DNA from: an uncultured Acidobacteriota bacterium
Lineage (GTDB): Bacteria > Acidobacteriota > Terriglobia > UBA7540
Length of the DNA: 55,125 nucleotides
NCBI GenBank assembly: GCA_937900045.1
Contig: CALCEB010000238.1
Location: 1-55,125 of the forward strand
Direction: 5' to 3'
Shown here: positions 44,202 through 52,370 of the stretch, piece after piece
How the letters are laid out: each line of letters starts with the position of its first letter
How positions within the stretch are numbered: the stretch's first letter is position 1
Position numbers and translations under genes: made by a program
The notes under the pieces: generated by a model
Database searches by the model: none
The model's input: the letters and a program-made list of their open reading frames with translations, nothing else
What the model was told of the DNA's origin: nothing

Positions 44202-44779
44202 GCCGATTCACCTTGGCGCTGTCTTGGTTGCTCCTGTCCGATTCCGTAAGACCGCGCCACCGCGGCAAGCTGCTGCCGCAACAGCTTTCTCCCCCGGCTC
44301 AATCTCGACATCACGGTGCCCAAGGGTATTCTGAGCGTTGCAGCGATTTCCTTGTAGGCAAACTCCTCGACGTCCGCCAGCATCACAATCTCGCGAAACT
44401 CAATGGGCACTCTTTCGAGCGCCTGGAGGATATCGCCGTCGCGGATTTCTTCCGGAACTTCAGGGTCGGCCATGATGTTGTCCTGCTGCTGACTTTCGAA
44501 GGGTTGAATCCTTTCCGCTTTTATCCAGCGCCGCCGGAAATGATGCAGGCGATGGAACATGATCTTGAAGAGCCAAGCGCGGCAATTGGTTCCCGGCTCG
44601 AACCGGTGGTAGGACTTCCAGGCTTCCAGATACACTTCCTGAACCAGGTCCTCGGCTTCTGACGGATCGTGAGCCAGCAACCGCGCCGTCCGGTACAGAT
44701 CCTCAAGATGCGGCAGCGCCGCAGCCTCAAACTCTTCGACGTGCATGTTGGGACGAAAGAACAAGCCGCTCTCCCGCAT
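44198..44779 (-). CDS. ECF-type RNA polymerase sigma factor
   Basis: 193 residues. Region 2: LYRTARLLAHDPSEAEDLVQ, EVYLEAWKSYHRF, NCRAWLFKIMFHRLHHFRRR. Region 4: LERVPIEFREIVMLADVEEF, YKEIAATLRIPLGTVMSRLS, RGRKLLRQQL. Two ATGs are possible (44779 or 44746). An inverted repeat (CCGCATC-CT-GATGCGG, 44774-44789) overlaps the first start codon and may bind a regulator. The cognate anti-sigma factor follows with a 4-bp overlap. A CTGTAGC-type inverted-repeat element lies 70 bp upstream. Confidence 0.92.
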   Translation of the reverse strand: MRESGLFFRPNMHVEEFEAAALPHLEDLYRTARLLAHDPSEAEDLVQEVYLEAWKSYHRFEPGTNCRAWLFKIMFHRLHHFRRRWIKAERIQPFESQQQDNIMADPEVPEEIRDGDILQALERVPIEFREIVMLADVEEFAYKEIAATLRIPLGTVMSRLSRGRKLLRQQLAAVARSYGIGQEQPRQRQGESA

Positions 44780-44848
44780 CCTGATGCGGATGTGAAGAGG
44801 CGGGTTGTTCTTCCCGCCTCTTCGATGGGTAGTGTCTCAGTTTGTTTG

Positions 44849-44920
44849 CTGTAGCGGCGCTCTATAAGCGCCGGAAACCATTGAGGATCCAAGTTCGGCG
44901 CTCATAGAGCGCCGCTACAG
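44849..44920. repeat. CTGTAGC inverted-repeat element, copy 1
   Basis: 72 bp bounded by CTGTAGCGGCGCTCTAT and, in reverse complement, a near-identical end; the pairing extends outward into CAGTTTG on both sides (44839-44927). The long hairpin could be a MITE-like element. It sits 70 bp upstream of the minus-strand ECF sigma gene. Confidence 0.65.
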
Positions 44921-44959
44921 CAAACTGCGCCACTACCCTTCGATTCGATGCCTTGCAGG

Positions 44960-45169
44960 TTACATCTTACTCTTGCTGTCCATCTTGGCCTTTTTCGCCT
45001 TTTTTGTTTTCTTCGCCTTCTTGTCCTTCTTGTGCATTTTATCGCCACTCATCTTGCTCTGTGACTCCATCTTCCCGCTCTGGGACTGAGGGTACAAGGC
45101 CGGACTTGCCGTGGCGAGACTCGTAAACAGTCCCATCGCAAGAATCAGAGTTCCAATTTGCTTCTTCAT
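44960..45169 (-). CDS. Small exported Lys/Met-rich protein
   Basis: 69 residues from ATG 45169, which overlaps the stop of the molybdopterin oxidoreductase gene (ATGA). Signal peptide MKKQIGTLILAMGLFTSLAT (cleavage near ASPA), then a very basic tail dominated by Lys, Ser and Met (KMHKKDKKAKKTKKAKKAKM in part). Such short exported basic peptides occur next to redox genes in Acidobacteriota but have no established function. It could bind anionic polymers or metals (inference). Confidence 0.6.
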   Translation of the reverse strand: MKKQIGTLILAMGLFTSLATASPALYPQSQSGKMESQSKMSGDKMHKKDKKAKKTKKAKKAKMDSKSKM

Positions 45170-46011
45170 TTTCGCGGCGCGCCGTGCTCCTGCGTGAGAG
45201 CTTGTCCGTTGCGCTCGTAGCAGAGCAGCGTTTGAGGATGTAACATGCTCTCCATATCGAGACCCACGTAGTAGCCGCCATCCGGCGTCTCCATGCTGAC
45301 GTAAGTTGGCAGATCTTCCCGATGATGTAGGCTGAACGGGCCGCCACTCACCGTTTCCGGCGGATACGCTTTCATGAAATCCGTGAACCGCGCCCCCGCC
45401 CATTCGACGACCGCGCTCCAGCCTTCAATGCACTTCAGCTCCGTGGTCATTTCTGTGCGCGGCAACTTCTTAATGGCATCCAGCGTCAACGCTAGAGACC
45501 CATCTTGGGAAGCAAGTCCATGGACCTGCAGCTTCCACGTGGCGAGATCGACGTTCTCGTCCAGGCCGAGGTCCCCATTCAGCCGGTCCGCGCTGATTCG
45601 GCGGGCTGGGAACACCGGAGAAAGCCGCCGGGCGCTGAAAAAATCGCGCGCCAGTTGCTCATTCACCTCTAAGGTCTCGCGGAATGGCCAGGGAGTACCG
45701 TTAATTTCGCGGCGGCTGTTTAACCATTCCCAAGCGCCGAATCCAGCCAGAGCTCCGGCCGCTAATCCCAAGAAGCCGCGCCGGCTCTGGCGCCTCATCT
45801 GGCGCCGGACCTGTTCGTTCCGTGCAGCCGAGGCTCCGAGATCCGGTTCAGTGATTGGGTCTGGCGCTTTCCTGCCGTTTCCTTCCGGGTTCGCCGGCGT
45901 AGCGGCTGTGGCATTGTTTTCAGCAGCAGCCGTTCTCGGCGTTTCTTCGCCCTCTCGCATTCCTGTGGCCGCTTCATCCGCAGCCGCTGCCTGTTTCTTG
46001 GCCTCACTCAT
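45166..46011 (-). CDS. Molybdopterin-dependent (sulfite-oxidase-like) oxidoreductase, C-terminally truncated
   Basis: 281 residues. An unusually long Ala/Glu-rich N-terminus precedes a Tat motif (SRRGFLGLAAGALAG, residues 76-90). The sulfite-oxidase-type molybdopterin domain follows, with the Mo-ligating Cys194 in ELKCIEGWS and later YYVGLDMESMLHPQTLLCYE and NGQALTQEHGAP. At this last motif family members continue with another 50-60 residues (the strand pair after GAP-LRL); here the protein stops at APRK. The end is therefore missing, and activity is doubtful unless the truncated form folds. It overlaps the cytochrome b gene upstream by 8 bp and pairs with it as an electron partner. Confidence 0.75.
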   Translation of the reverse strand: MSEAKKQAAAADEAATGMREGEETPRTAAAENNATAATPANPEGNGRKAPDPITEPDLGASAARNEQVRRQMRRQSRRGFLGLAAGALAGFGAWEWLNSRREINGTPWPFRETLEVNEQLARDFFSARRLSPVFPARRISADRLNGDLGLDENVDLATWKLQVHGLASQDGSLALTLDAIKKLPRTEMTTELKCIEGWSAVVEWAGARFTDFMKAYPPETVSGGPFSLHHREDLPTYVSMETPDGGYYVGLDMESMLHPQTLLCYERNGQALTQEHGAPRK

Positions 46012-46681
46012 TCGCGCTCTCCTCCTTGGAAACCAATTCGTACCCGCACACCATGGCCCGGAAATTGTTCCAGCCGGCGCGGACGACCTGGGCGATGTGA
46101 ACGCAGAAGAACGTCACGTATCCGAGCGCCAGCAGGAAGTGCTCGAATCGAGCCGCCTGATAACCGCCCAACAGACTTGTCAGCCAGTAGAGTTGAGTGG
46201 GTTTGTAAATGGCTAACCCTGTAACCATCGATCCGAACCCCATGAGGATGACGCCGCTATATGCAATCTGCTGCGCGCCGTTGAATTTCCGTTCCGGCAG
46301 AGTCCCCTTCCAGAGTCTGAGGTCGTGCAAAGCAACGAGAACAGCCTCGCGGAATGACTCGCGGGTTGGAACCAGGCACCGCCACTCTCCGGAGAGCACC
46401 GTGTAGGTAACGTAGACGATGCCGTTGATGACGAAAAACCACATGAAGAAGAAGTGCCACGCCATTCCCTGCGCCAGCCGGTGACTGACTCCAAAGGTGT
46501 GATAGAAGCCCTCAGGAAAGAAACTGAAAACAGTGAACGAACCCAGGCCGACGCGATAGACGTCATTGGCCCAGTAAATCAAAATGCCACTCCAGATCAT
46601 CAACGCCAGCAAGGGAAAATTCACCCAATGGCACCAGCGGATTGCCAGCGGGTGCTTTGCTCTCATTTCCATTCGACGCAA
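46004..46681 (-). CDS. Cytochrome b561-type membrane subunit
   Basis: 225 residues with about five membrane helices. Start is TTG 46681 (AAGGAG nine bases upstream) or ATG 46672. Haem-binding His residues are visible in RWCHWVNFPLLALMIWSG, in MAWHFFFMWFF and in FEHFLLALGYVTFFCVHIAQ. This matches the b-type subunit of Ni/Fe-hydrogenase, formate dehydrogenase and sulfite-oxidase-like (YedZ-like) complexes. It should anchor the molybdopterin subunit encoded directly downstream and link it to the quinone pool. Confidence 0.85.
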   Translation of the reverse strand: MRRMEMRAKHPLAIRWCHWVNFPLLALMIWSGILIYWANDVYRVGLGSFTVFSFFPEGFYHTFGVSHRLAQGMAWHFFFMWFFVINGIVYVTYTVLSGEWRCLVPTRESFREAVLVALHDLRLWKGTLPERKFNGAQQIAYSGVILMGFGSMVTGLAIYKPTQLYWLTSLLGGYQAARFEHFLLALGYVTFFCVHIAQVVRAGWNNFRAMVCGYELVSKEESANE

Positions 46682-46979
46682 CGTGGTGAACTCCTTTCTG
46701 TAGATAGAAAGGCGAGATTTGTTTCGCCCGACACTGATGTAATACCAACACGATCTTGGAATATTCCCGAATTCTTGCTTTGATGCAAAAAAAAAGTACT
46801 ATGGCTGGAAAAAGAGTGGCAGGAGTGATCGGAGGTTACGTTACAGGATATGCAGGTTGGAGAGCATGTGCTCCACAATGGGACGATGCGCTGCCAAAGA
46901 ATTTCAATCCGGGTGCGCAACGGGCGGACAGAAACGGCCCGCCCGTTGCGCGGCCCAAACCGAACAGTTAACCCTCGGC
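46682..46979. other. 298-bp intergenic region
   Basis: Leader region of the minus-strand cytochrome b gene and 3' flank of the large repeat-domain gene. A 71-codon plus-strand frame exists but does not look like protein. No clear regulatory site seen. Confidence 0.3.
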
Positions 46980-49199
46980 TTACGAGTTCGCCTTCAGACA
47001 GAAGCCGGCGGAAGCCTGGTTATAGTAATTCGTCGCGCCACTGTCCAAGTTCGTCCGGTCCCACACTTGCACGGTGAGGGAGTAGCCGCACGCGGCCATC
47101 GGACCAGTTGGTGGAGGGCCCGGGTTGGCGCCCGTGTTCAGCGTGTACGTCTGGTTGCTCACGCCAGGGTCTGTGATGGCGCCCCCCAACCATACCGATG
47201 AGCCGGAAGGTGGGGTTGGCAGCACGCCGTTAGCGGGCCCTGAGGGCAGGATCACGAATGAAAATGACCCAAAGTACTCCGAGCTCGCCGTGTAGGTTCC
47301 GGTGAATGTATCGCCGGGACTGAAGTCGCCACACTCAACACCCATTCCTAAGTTGATATCGACTGCGGCCACCGGGGCTGTGTTATTCACCAAAACGGTC
47401 ACAATATTGCTGTGAGCGTCATCAGCAGGAATTCCATCCACGCTGAGATCGATTCGCAGATCGTAAGTGTTGCCGTCATCCGCCGCCGTGGTGTACCACA
47501 CCCCCATGATATTGGCTTCCACGGCATGCGCCCAGGAATAGTTCTCGTAGGGGTAGTAGCCATCCCCAAGATCGTGGAACGTCTGCTGGGTCTGAGTCCA
47601 AGTGATACCATTGAACTCGTCGATGGTTAAGGTTAATCCGGACGGTTCGTTGCTGATGGGCGCATACGCCGAATCGGGCGCGCCGTGGGGCTTCTTCATA
47701 ACGCGGTATTTCATTCCCGGGGCCGGGTTGGAGATGAAGCCGGCAATGGTGATTCGTCCTCCAAAGGGCGCGTTCACGTAGTGATTCCCGGTTTCAAGGG
47801 CGTAAGCGTCCGTGATCATGCCGCTGCCGTCAACGAGGGATTCATCGATGTCTCCCACACGGCTCAGGAAGGGAATTTGCTCGCCGGGTTCAATCGCCTG
47901 GCCTGGATTAATAAGGACCAGCGTTTCATCGGCGTTGCCCCAGGTCACGGGAGCATAGGGATCGGTCGTTGAAGGCGGCTCATTCCACGAAAGGACGGCG
48001 CGAACCTTTGCCGTCTTCGGCCCTATATCACAGGGCTGCCGGTGAGCGGTCATGTCCACGGGCAGGAAAACGCTGTATTCAAGACCCTCCGCCGGGATCG
48101 AACTGAAGTCATGGACGGTGACGGAAGTTGTGCCTGCGTAGGTCCACCCGCTGCCCCAGTCAACCCAGAAAGCCACATATTCCTGGCTGCCTGCTGTACA
48201 CGGTCCGCCGGAATACCCATTGGATAGCTTGACGTTGATGATGCCCACCAACTGGCTCGTGTTCGGGTTGAGGCCAACACAATCCAACTCCTCGTAGGTC
48301 GTGTCTCCGTTGGTATTGAGGAGCGCCTCAACCAGAGCTGCCGCATTGATGTCCGGGATACCGAGAAGTGAAGTCTTGGCGGATTGGGCCGCCGTCAGCG
48401 TCAGCCCCGGGGCATTGATCGATTTCTTCACTTCCGAGAACAGGAAACGATGTCCAGGAACATTCTTGCCCTTGTAAAGGGTGTGAAGCTCGGCGCCGCT
48501 CAGAGTCTTCGGCTGCGCCGCGATGATGGGCTGCGTCAGGTCGATAGTGTTCTTGTATTCCGGTGCCACCTCCACCTTTGCTTCTGTAAGAAACTGACCG
48601 AGCAAGATGATGTCAAACCCGCTGATCTGAATCTGCGCGTCAACCACATTACCCCAGATGGGTACCCAGTCAGGGCTGCCTGCCGGTGGCGGCGTGCCCC
48701 ACGAAAGGATGGCCCGTGCTTTGGGGAGATTCTGAAAGAAACAGAATTTTTCAGATGGGTTGATCTGTAAGGTGACGTCATATTCCAGAGGCTTAGGTCC
48801 TGGCACGTCGTAGACCGTAAAGCTGGTGAGACCTTGGTCCTCCCACGTGGAGCCGCCATCGTAGGAGAGATAGAAGCGGACGAACTCCTGGGAACCGGTC
48901 GAGCAGACGCCGCCGTCGTATCCATCCTCCTGATTGATATTGACCTCCGCCTCCAACCGGTTCAGTTGAGGGTTGAAACCGACGCACCCAATACTTTCGT
49001 AAGTGGTGTCCCCTTGGATGCTGAGGACAGACTGGAAAGCGCTACCTGCGAGGTTGCCAAAATAGTTGGGATTAGCCAGAAGCAACGCCTTGAAGTTCTT
49101 CCGCGCTGCTTCGGGTGGTAGCTTGGCGAGCGTAATCTTGATCTTGTCTCCTGCCTTGTTCGCAGAAGAACCTGCCTGCTTGCTTGATGGTTTTGCCAT
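46980..49199 (-). CDS. Large protein of unknown function with an internal duplicated beta-domain
   Basis: 739 residues; AAGGAGAT lies before the ATG. There is no signal peptide: the first 30 residues are Lys/Ser-rich. A domain of about 170 residues occurs twice, at about 40-210 and 290-460: GDTTYESIGCVGFNPQLNRL...GGVCSTGSQEFVRFYLSYDG and GDTTYEELDCVGLNPNTSQL...GGPCTAGSQEYVAFWVDWGS. The conserved Cys pair may form a disulfide or metal site. Between the copies lies a helical segment (TLSGAELHTLYKGKNVPGHR). The last 270 residues are Ig/fibronectin-like, with VWYTTAADDGNTYDLRIDLS and a Cys-containing end. I do not recognise the family. It is divergent from the CHAT operon. Confidence 0.7.
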   Translation of the reverse strand: MAKPSSKQAGSSANKAGDKIKITLAKLPPEAARKNFKALLLANPNYFGNLAGSAFQSVLSIQGDTTYESIGCVGFNPQLNRLEAEVNINQEDGYDGGVCSTGSQEFVRFYLSYDGGSTWEDQGLTSFTVYDVPGPKPLEYDVTLQINPSEKFCFFQNLPKARAILSWGTPPPAGSPDWVPIWGNVVDAQIQISGFDIILLGQFLTEAKVEVAPEYKNTIDLTQPIIAAQPKTLSGAELHTLYKGKNVPGHRFLFSEVKKSINAPGLTLTAAQSAKTSLLGIPDINAAALVEALLNTNGDTTYEELDCVGLNPNTSQLVGIINVKLSNGYSGGPCTAGSQEYVAFWVDWGSGWTYAGTTSVTVHDFSSIPAEGLEYSVFLPVDMTAHRQPCDIGPKTAKVRAVLSWNEPPSTTDPYAPVTWGNADETLVLINPGQAIEPGEQIPFLSRVGDIDESLVDGSGMITDAYALETGNHYVNAPFGGRITIAGFISNPAPGMKYRVMKKPHGAPDSAYAPISNEPSGLTLTIDEFNGITWTQTQQTFHDLGDGYYPYENYSWAHAVEANIMGVWYTTAADDGNTYDLRIDLSVDGIPADDAHSNIVTVLVNNTAPVAAVDINLGMGVECGDFSPGDTFTGTYTASSEYFGSFSFVILPSGPANGVLPTPPSGSSVWLGGAITDPGVSNQTYTLNTGANPGPPPTGPMAACGYSLTVQVWDRTNLDSGATNYYNQASAGFCLKANS

Positions 49200-50078
49200 G
49201 CTGACTCATCTCCTTTTTCATTTGCGTGTTACTTCCGGCTTGCCATTTGCGGTACGCACAGAGCACCGGTCGCCCCGAGGAGCTTCCCTTTCGAGGCATT
49301 GCCCATCTTTTCCTGGCCACCGCTCATGGGAACATGACTGGTGGAGTGAAACGGAACGCTTTGACGCTGTGCCGGGTCTCAGAGCCTTAACTGCCGGATC
49401 AACGGCTGCCGGGTAACGGACCGTCTTATAGTGAAGCCAGGAGCCAAATCGCTTCACGCTGCGCAATCTTCTGTGAAAGTAATCAGCGGCGGGCGCTCGA
49501 TCAATGAACACTCATTTTGTGGCACACGATGAAACGCAGCAGGTTCGGCATTCACTACCCCTGTGAGGGCCGTCAGCTCTTTGAATCTAAGAGTGGGAGG
49601 TTGGTAAGGTGGACAGGTTGCGGGCATATTGCGGTTGCTTCATGGCTTCGCTCCTGGCCATGTTTGTCCAGGGGGCCCCGGTCCTGGCGACGGACGACGC
49701 TTTCAGCGTGTGCGCGCGCCTCGTGACACGAGGCCTCATGCGCCGCTTGGGGGCGCAAGGTAGCGCCCCGGCCAAGCGCCGAGTCTGCCAAACGAACCGG
49801 CTGCCCCCTGGACGTTCCATCACCCCAAATGGAGTAACCAGCGCGACGGCCGGGCCATGCCGACTGGATGTTTCGTGCCGCCGGGCTCAGAGTGATTCTA
49901 TACATGAGGACATAAGTCGGCAGTCGGCGACGGGCATTTGCTGTAGCGCCGCTCGGAGCTTGCCCTGACAGGGAACGGCGAAATCCGCCGGTCACAGACC
50001 GGTGCTACAGAAACGGGCGCCGCCGATTTGCGACCTTGAGTATAGTCATGCCGGTTGAGAACCGTTCGAGGAGGAAGC
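49200..50078. other. 879-bp region between divergent genes
   Basis: Holds the promoters of the unknown 739-residue protein (minus) and of the sigma-CHAT operon (plus), plus a CTGTAGC inverted-repeat element near the right end. Long open frames here lack ribosome binding sites and protein-like composition, so I call no gene. A 13-bp hairpin CGGTT-GAG-AACCG at 50052-50064 sits just before the ribosome binding site of the sigma gene. Confidence 0.4.
49941..50010. repeat. CTGTAGC inverted-repeat element, copy 2
   Basis: 70 bp bounded by CTGTAGCGCCG and CGGTGCTACAG, with an internal hairpin CCGGTC-ACA-GACCGG (49988-50002). Same ends as the element at 44849-44920. It ends 68 bp before the plus-strand sigma gene. 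Confidence 0.65.
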
Positions 50079-50852
50079 GTGCCGGACTTTCGTGTTGACG
50101 TTTCAAGTGGCGTGGGATCCACCCTGGGTATGCCTGTTGCCGGCGCTTCCAGCCCGGGAAGACGTGCCGGCATGTTTGCAGCGAAGGCTCAAAAATTCCC
50201 ATTCCGCCGCCGCCGGCGCCCTGCTGCCTGTCCTCTTGCAACCTCAACCGCGCCAAGCATATACTATGACCACTATCGGGAACCCTTGGATTACTATCGT
50301 TTTGACGAGGACTACTTGCGGCGCCTCACGGATGGAGATCCTTCCGTTGAAGCGCATTTTTCTGACTATTTCGGCAAGCTTCTTCTGATCAAGTTGCGCA
50401 ATCGCCTCCGCTCGGCTCAAGCGATTGATGACATCCGCCAGGAGACGTTCTTAAGAGTTTTGCAGACTCTCCGGCAAAAAGGCGGTTTGGAGCATCCTGA
50501 GCGGCTAGGCGCTTTTGTCAACTCGGTTTGCAACAACGTCCTTCTGGAGTCTTTTCGTTCCGGGTCACGTTATGCTCCGCTGCCTGAAGGAGAAGCTGAA
50601 CCCATGGACCGCACCATCGATTTGGAGGGAGCTCTGGTCAGCGAGGATCGCAAGCGGCTAGTGGGAAAGGTCCTTGACCAACTTCCGGAGACGGACCGGG
50701 AAATCCTGAAGATGCTCTTTTTTGAGGAGACCACTAAGCAGGAGATTTGCCGCGTGATGGGTGTCAACCGGGACTACCTGAGGGTTCTCGTTTACCGTGC
50801 CCGAATGCACTTTCGCGCAGCGTTACAGAAAGTTGAAACAGCAGTTCCGTGA
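50079..50852 (+). CDS. ECF-like sigma factor heading the CHAT operon
   Basis: 257 residues from GTG 50079, chosen because GAGGAGGAAGC lies directly before it; no ATG in the frame has a comparable site. The first 65 residues are Arg/Pro-rich and not conserved-looking. Region 2 follows (DYFGKLLLIKLRNRLRSAQA, IDDIRQETFLRVLQTLRQKG, RLGAFVNSVCNNVLLESFRS), then region 4 (VLDQLPETDREILKMLFFEE, KQEICRVMGVNRDYLRVLVY). An anti-sigma-type gene follows after about 75 bp. It probably directs transcription of its own operon (inference). Confidence 0.85.
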   Translation: MPDFRVDVSSGVGSTLGMPVAGASSPGRRAGMFAAKAQKFPFRRRRRPAACPLATSTAPSIYYDHYREPLDYYRFDEDYLRRLTDGDPSVEAHFSDYFGKLLLIKLRNRLRSAQAIDDIRQETFLRVLQTLRQKGGLEHPERLGAFVNSVCNNVLLESFRSGSRYAPLPEGEAEPMDRTIDLEGALVSEDRKRLVGKVLDQLPETDREILKMLFFEETTKQEICRVMGVNRDYLRVLVYRARMHFRAALQKVETAVP

Positions 50853-50927
50853 AATCCGGGGGGAGAACAATTTGATGACGATCATTTTATCCCGTAGCCC
50901 CGGAATCCGGCCTGCGCGGGGATGACC

Positions 50928-51599
50928 ATGGACCACGAAGAAGCGCTTCGCATTCAAGCCGTCGAGAGGTATCTGCTCGGTGAGATGGCGGGCCTGGAGC
51001 TCGAGGCTTTTGAGGAACATTACTTTGTTTGCCCGGAGTGCGCGGAAGCCCTGACGGCGGATGCTCTGCTCGCTGATAATGCACGAGCCGTTTTCAAGGA
51101 ACGCGAACTGCTCAGAAACCAGCCGAATCCAGTCCGGCGCAATGGGTGGAGGAATTGGTTTACTCCGCGCTTCATGGCTCCGGCGCTCGCTGCCGTAGCG
51201 CTGCTCATGATAACCGGATATCAGGAGATTATTACCATTCCCAGGCTGCAAACCCGGCTGGCAAGGATGATCGCGCCTCAGCCCGTTGTTGCGTTCGCTC
51301 TGCACTCGGCATCGCGCGGGGCGGCCCAAGTGATTGAAGTGCCAAGAGACTCCCGGTTCTATAGCATCTTTGTGGATCTTCCGCCTGCGAGTCCAACCGA
51401 CTACTTCTGTGAAATTCGCGACGCCTCCGGCGCCCTTCGTGCGTCACTCCGTGTCCCCCGTTCTGAAACGAGTGATACATTGAATTTACTTTTGGATCCT
51501 TCGCGCACTCCTCCTGGAGATTACACCCTCGTTGTGCGCGCTTCGCCGGCCTCCTCCGCTGAAGTGGGCCGTTACCAATTCGCGGTTGAATTCAAATAG
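50928..51599 (+). CDS. Zinc-finger, membrane-anchored anti-sigma-like protein
   Basis: 223 residues from ATG 50928, with GGGGA at a suitable distance (ATG 50922 is two codons upstream). The N-terminus (VERYLLGEMAGLELEAFEEH followed by YFVCPECAEAL) is the zinc-finger anti-sigma pattern with His and CPEC. One membrane helix at about 81-100 (FMAPALAAVALLMITGYQEI) separates it from an exported beta-rich domain (FYSIFVDLPPASPTDYFCEI; PGDYTLVVRASPASSAEVGR). It likely restrains the sigma factor upstream and senses something in the periplasm. The next gene starts 8 bp downstream. Confidence 0.75.
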   Translation: MDHEEALRIQAVERYLLGEMAGLELEAFEEHYFVCPECAEALTADALLADNARAVFKERELLRNQPNPVRRNGWRNWFTPRFMAPALAAVALLMITGYQEIITIPRLQTRLARMIAPQPVVAFALHSASRGAAQVIEVPRDSRFYSIFVDLPPASPTDYFCEIRDASGALRASLRVPRSETSDTLNLLLDPSRTPPGDYTLVVRASPASSAEVGRYQFAVEFK

Positions 51600-51607
51600 G
51601 AGGGCTC

Positions 51608-52363
51608 ATGGAAAAGAGATTTCTTTACCATGCCCAAGCCACCGGAGTTTCAGGCCAAGTCACCCTTCCGTTCAATGAATTGATCGAAGTGCAAGCCGCC
51701 AGCGCCTTGCCCGAGACGGGCGGCTACTCAACGTCCCGAGTGGACCATTTCAACTACCGGCAGATCGTTTCCTTCCATTCGGCCACCACGCAGGCCACTG
51801 GGAGCTACAGCGCCAAAGAGAGAGCCTACAACACGCTGGTAACAGCGACAGTTGAGAAGCTCAACATCCTCGAACAGGTCACGGCGGATCTCATGGTCGC
51901 GCACCTGACCTCCAAACATCCGGAATCGGGCGGACAACCCTCCATCATTCCGCTCGGCAGCTACTTTGTGAATTTGCGCATTGCCGGTTGCCCGGTGGAC
52001 GTTCATCTGGATTCTGACATCTTCAGCAGCCTGGATACCTACGACAAGATTTTTGCGCGTCTGGCAGAGGATAAAGATTGGCGCCGTGAGCTGCTCGAAG
52101 GACAGGATGAGTTCACCAGCCTGGCGCCCCACGGCCCCTTGCTCTGCTCACTAGCGCGGGAAGTTCGCCCTCACTGCCGCGAGCTCAAACCCAAGGGAAA
52201 TAGAATATTTGTTCCTCACTTCGGCACGATTTATCTGGCGGAATTTTTGATCCAACCGTATGCTCGAAGCCTCACAATGGTCCGGGTTGAGCTCGGCTGC
52301 CCCGTGACGGGACAGGTGACCGGGGCTCATGTGAGCGGGAATGGACAAGGTTATCCCCCGTGA
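51608..52363 (+). CDS. Protein of unknown function in the sigma-CHAT operon
   Basis: 251 residues; GGAGG precedes the ATG and overlaps the previous stop codon. No signal peptide or membrane segment. The N-terminal half has a beta pattern (FLYHAQATGVSGQVTLPFNE; IEVQAASALPETGGYSTSRV) and a helix around KERAYNTLVTATVEKLNILE. The C-terminal part has PKGNRIFVPHFGTIYLAEFL then MVRVELGCPVTGQVTGAHVS. I do not recognise a family. Being encoded between the anti-sigma gene and the protease, 7 bp upstream of the latter, it is a candidate substrate, inhibitor or partner of the CHAT protease (inference). Confidence 0.7.
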   Translation: MEKRFLYHAQATGVSGQVTLPFNELIEVQAASALPETGGYSTSRVDHFNYRQIVSFHSATTQATGSYSAKERAYNTLVTATVEKLNILEQVTADLMVAHLTSKHPESGGQPSIIPLGSYFVNLRIAGCPVDVHLDSDIFSSLDTYDKIFARLAEDKDWRRELLEGQDEFTSLAPHGPLLCSLAREVRPHCRELKPKGNRIFVPHFGTIYLAEFLIQPYARSLTMVRVELGCPVTGQVTGAHVSGNGQGYPP

Positions 52364-52370
52364 TTGAGCC

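Noticed and set aside
46756..46971. 71-codon plus-strand frame before the cytochrome b region
   Set aside because: No ribosome binding site, atypical composition, and it runs through the 5' leader of a minus-strand gene.
49609..49968. 119-codon plus-strand frame and overlapping minus-strand frames upstream of the sigma-CHAT operon
   Set aside because: No protein-like pattern or ribosome binding site, and it runs into the CTGTAGC repeat element.
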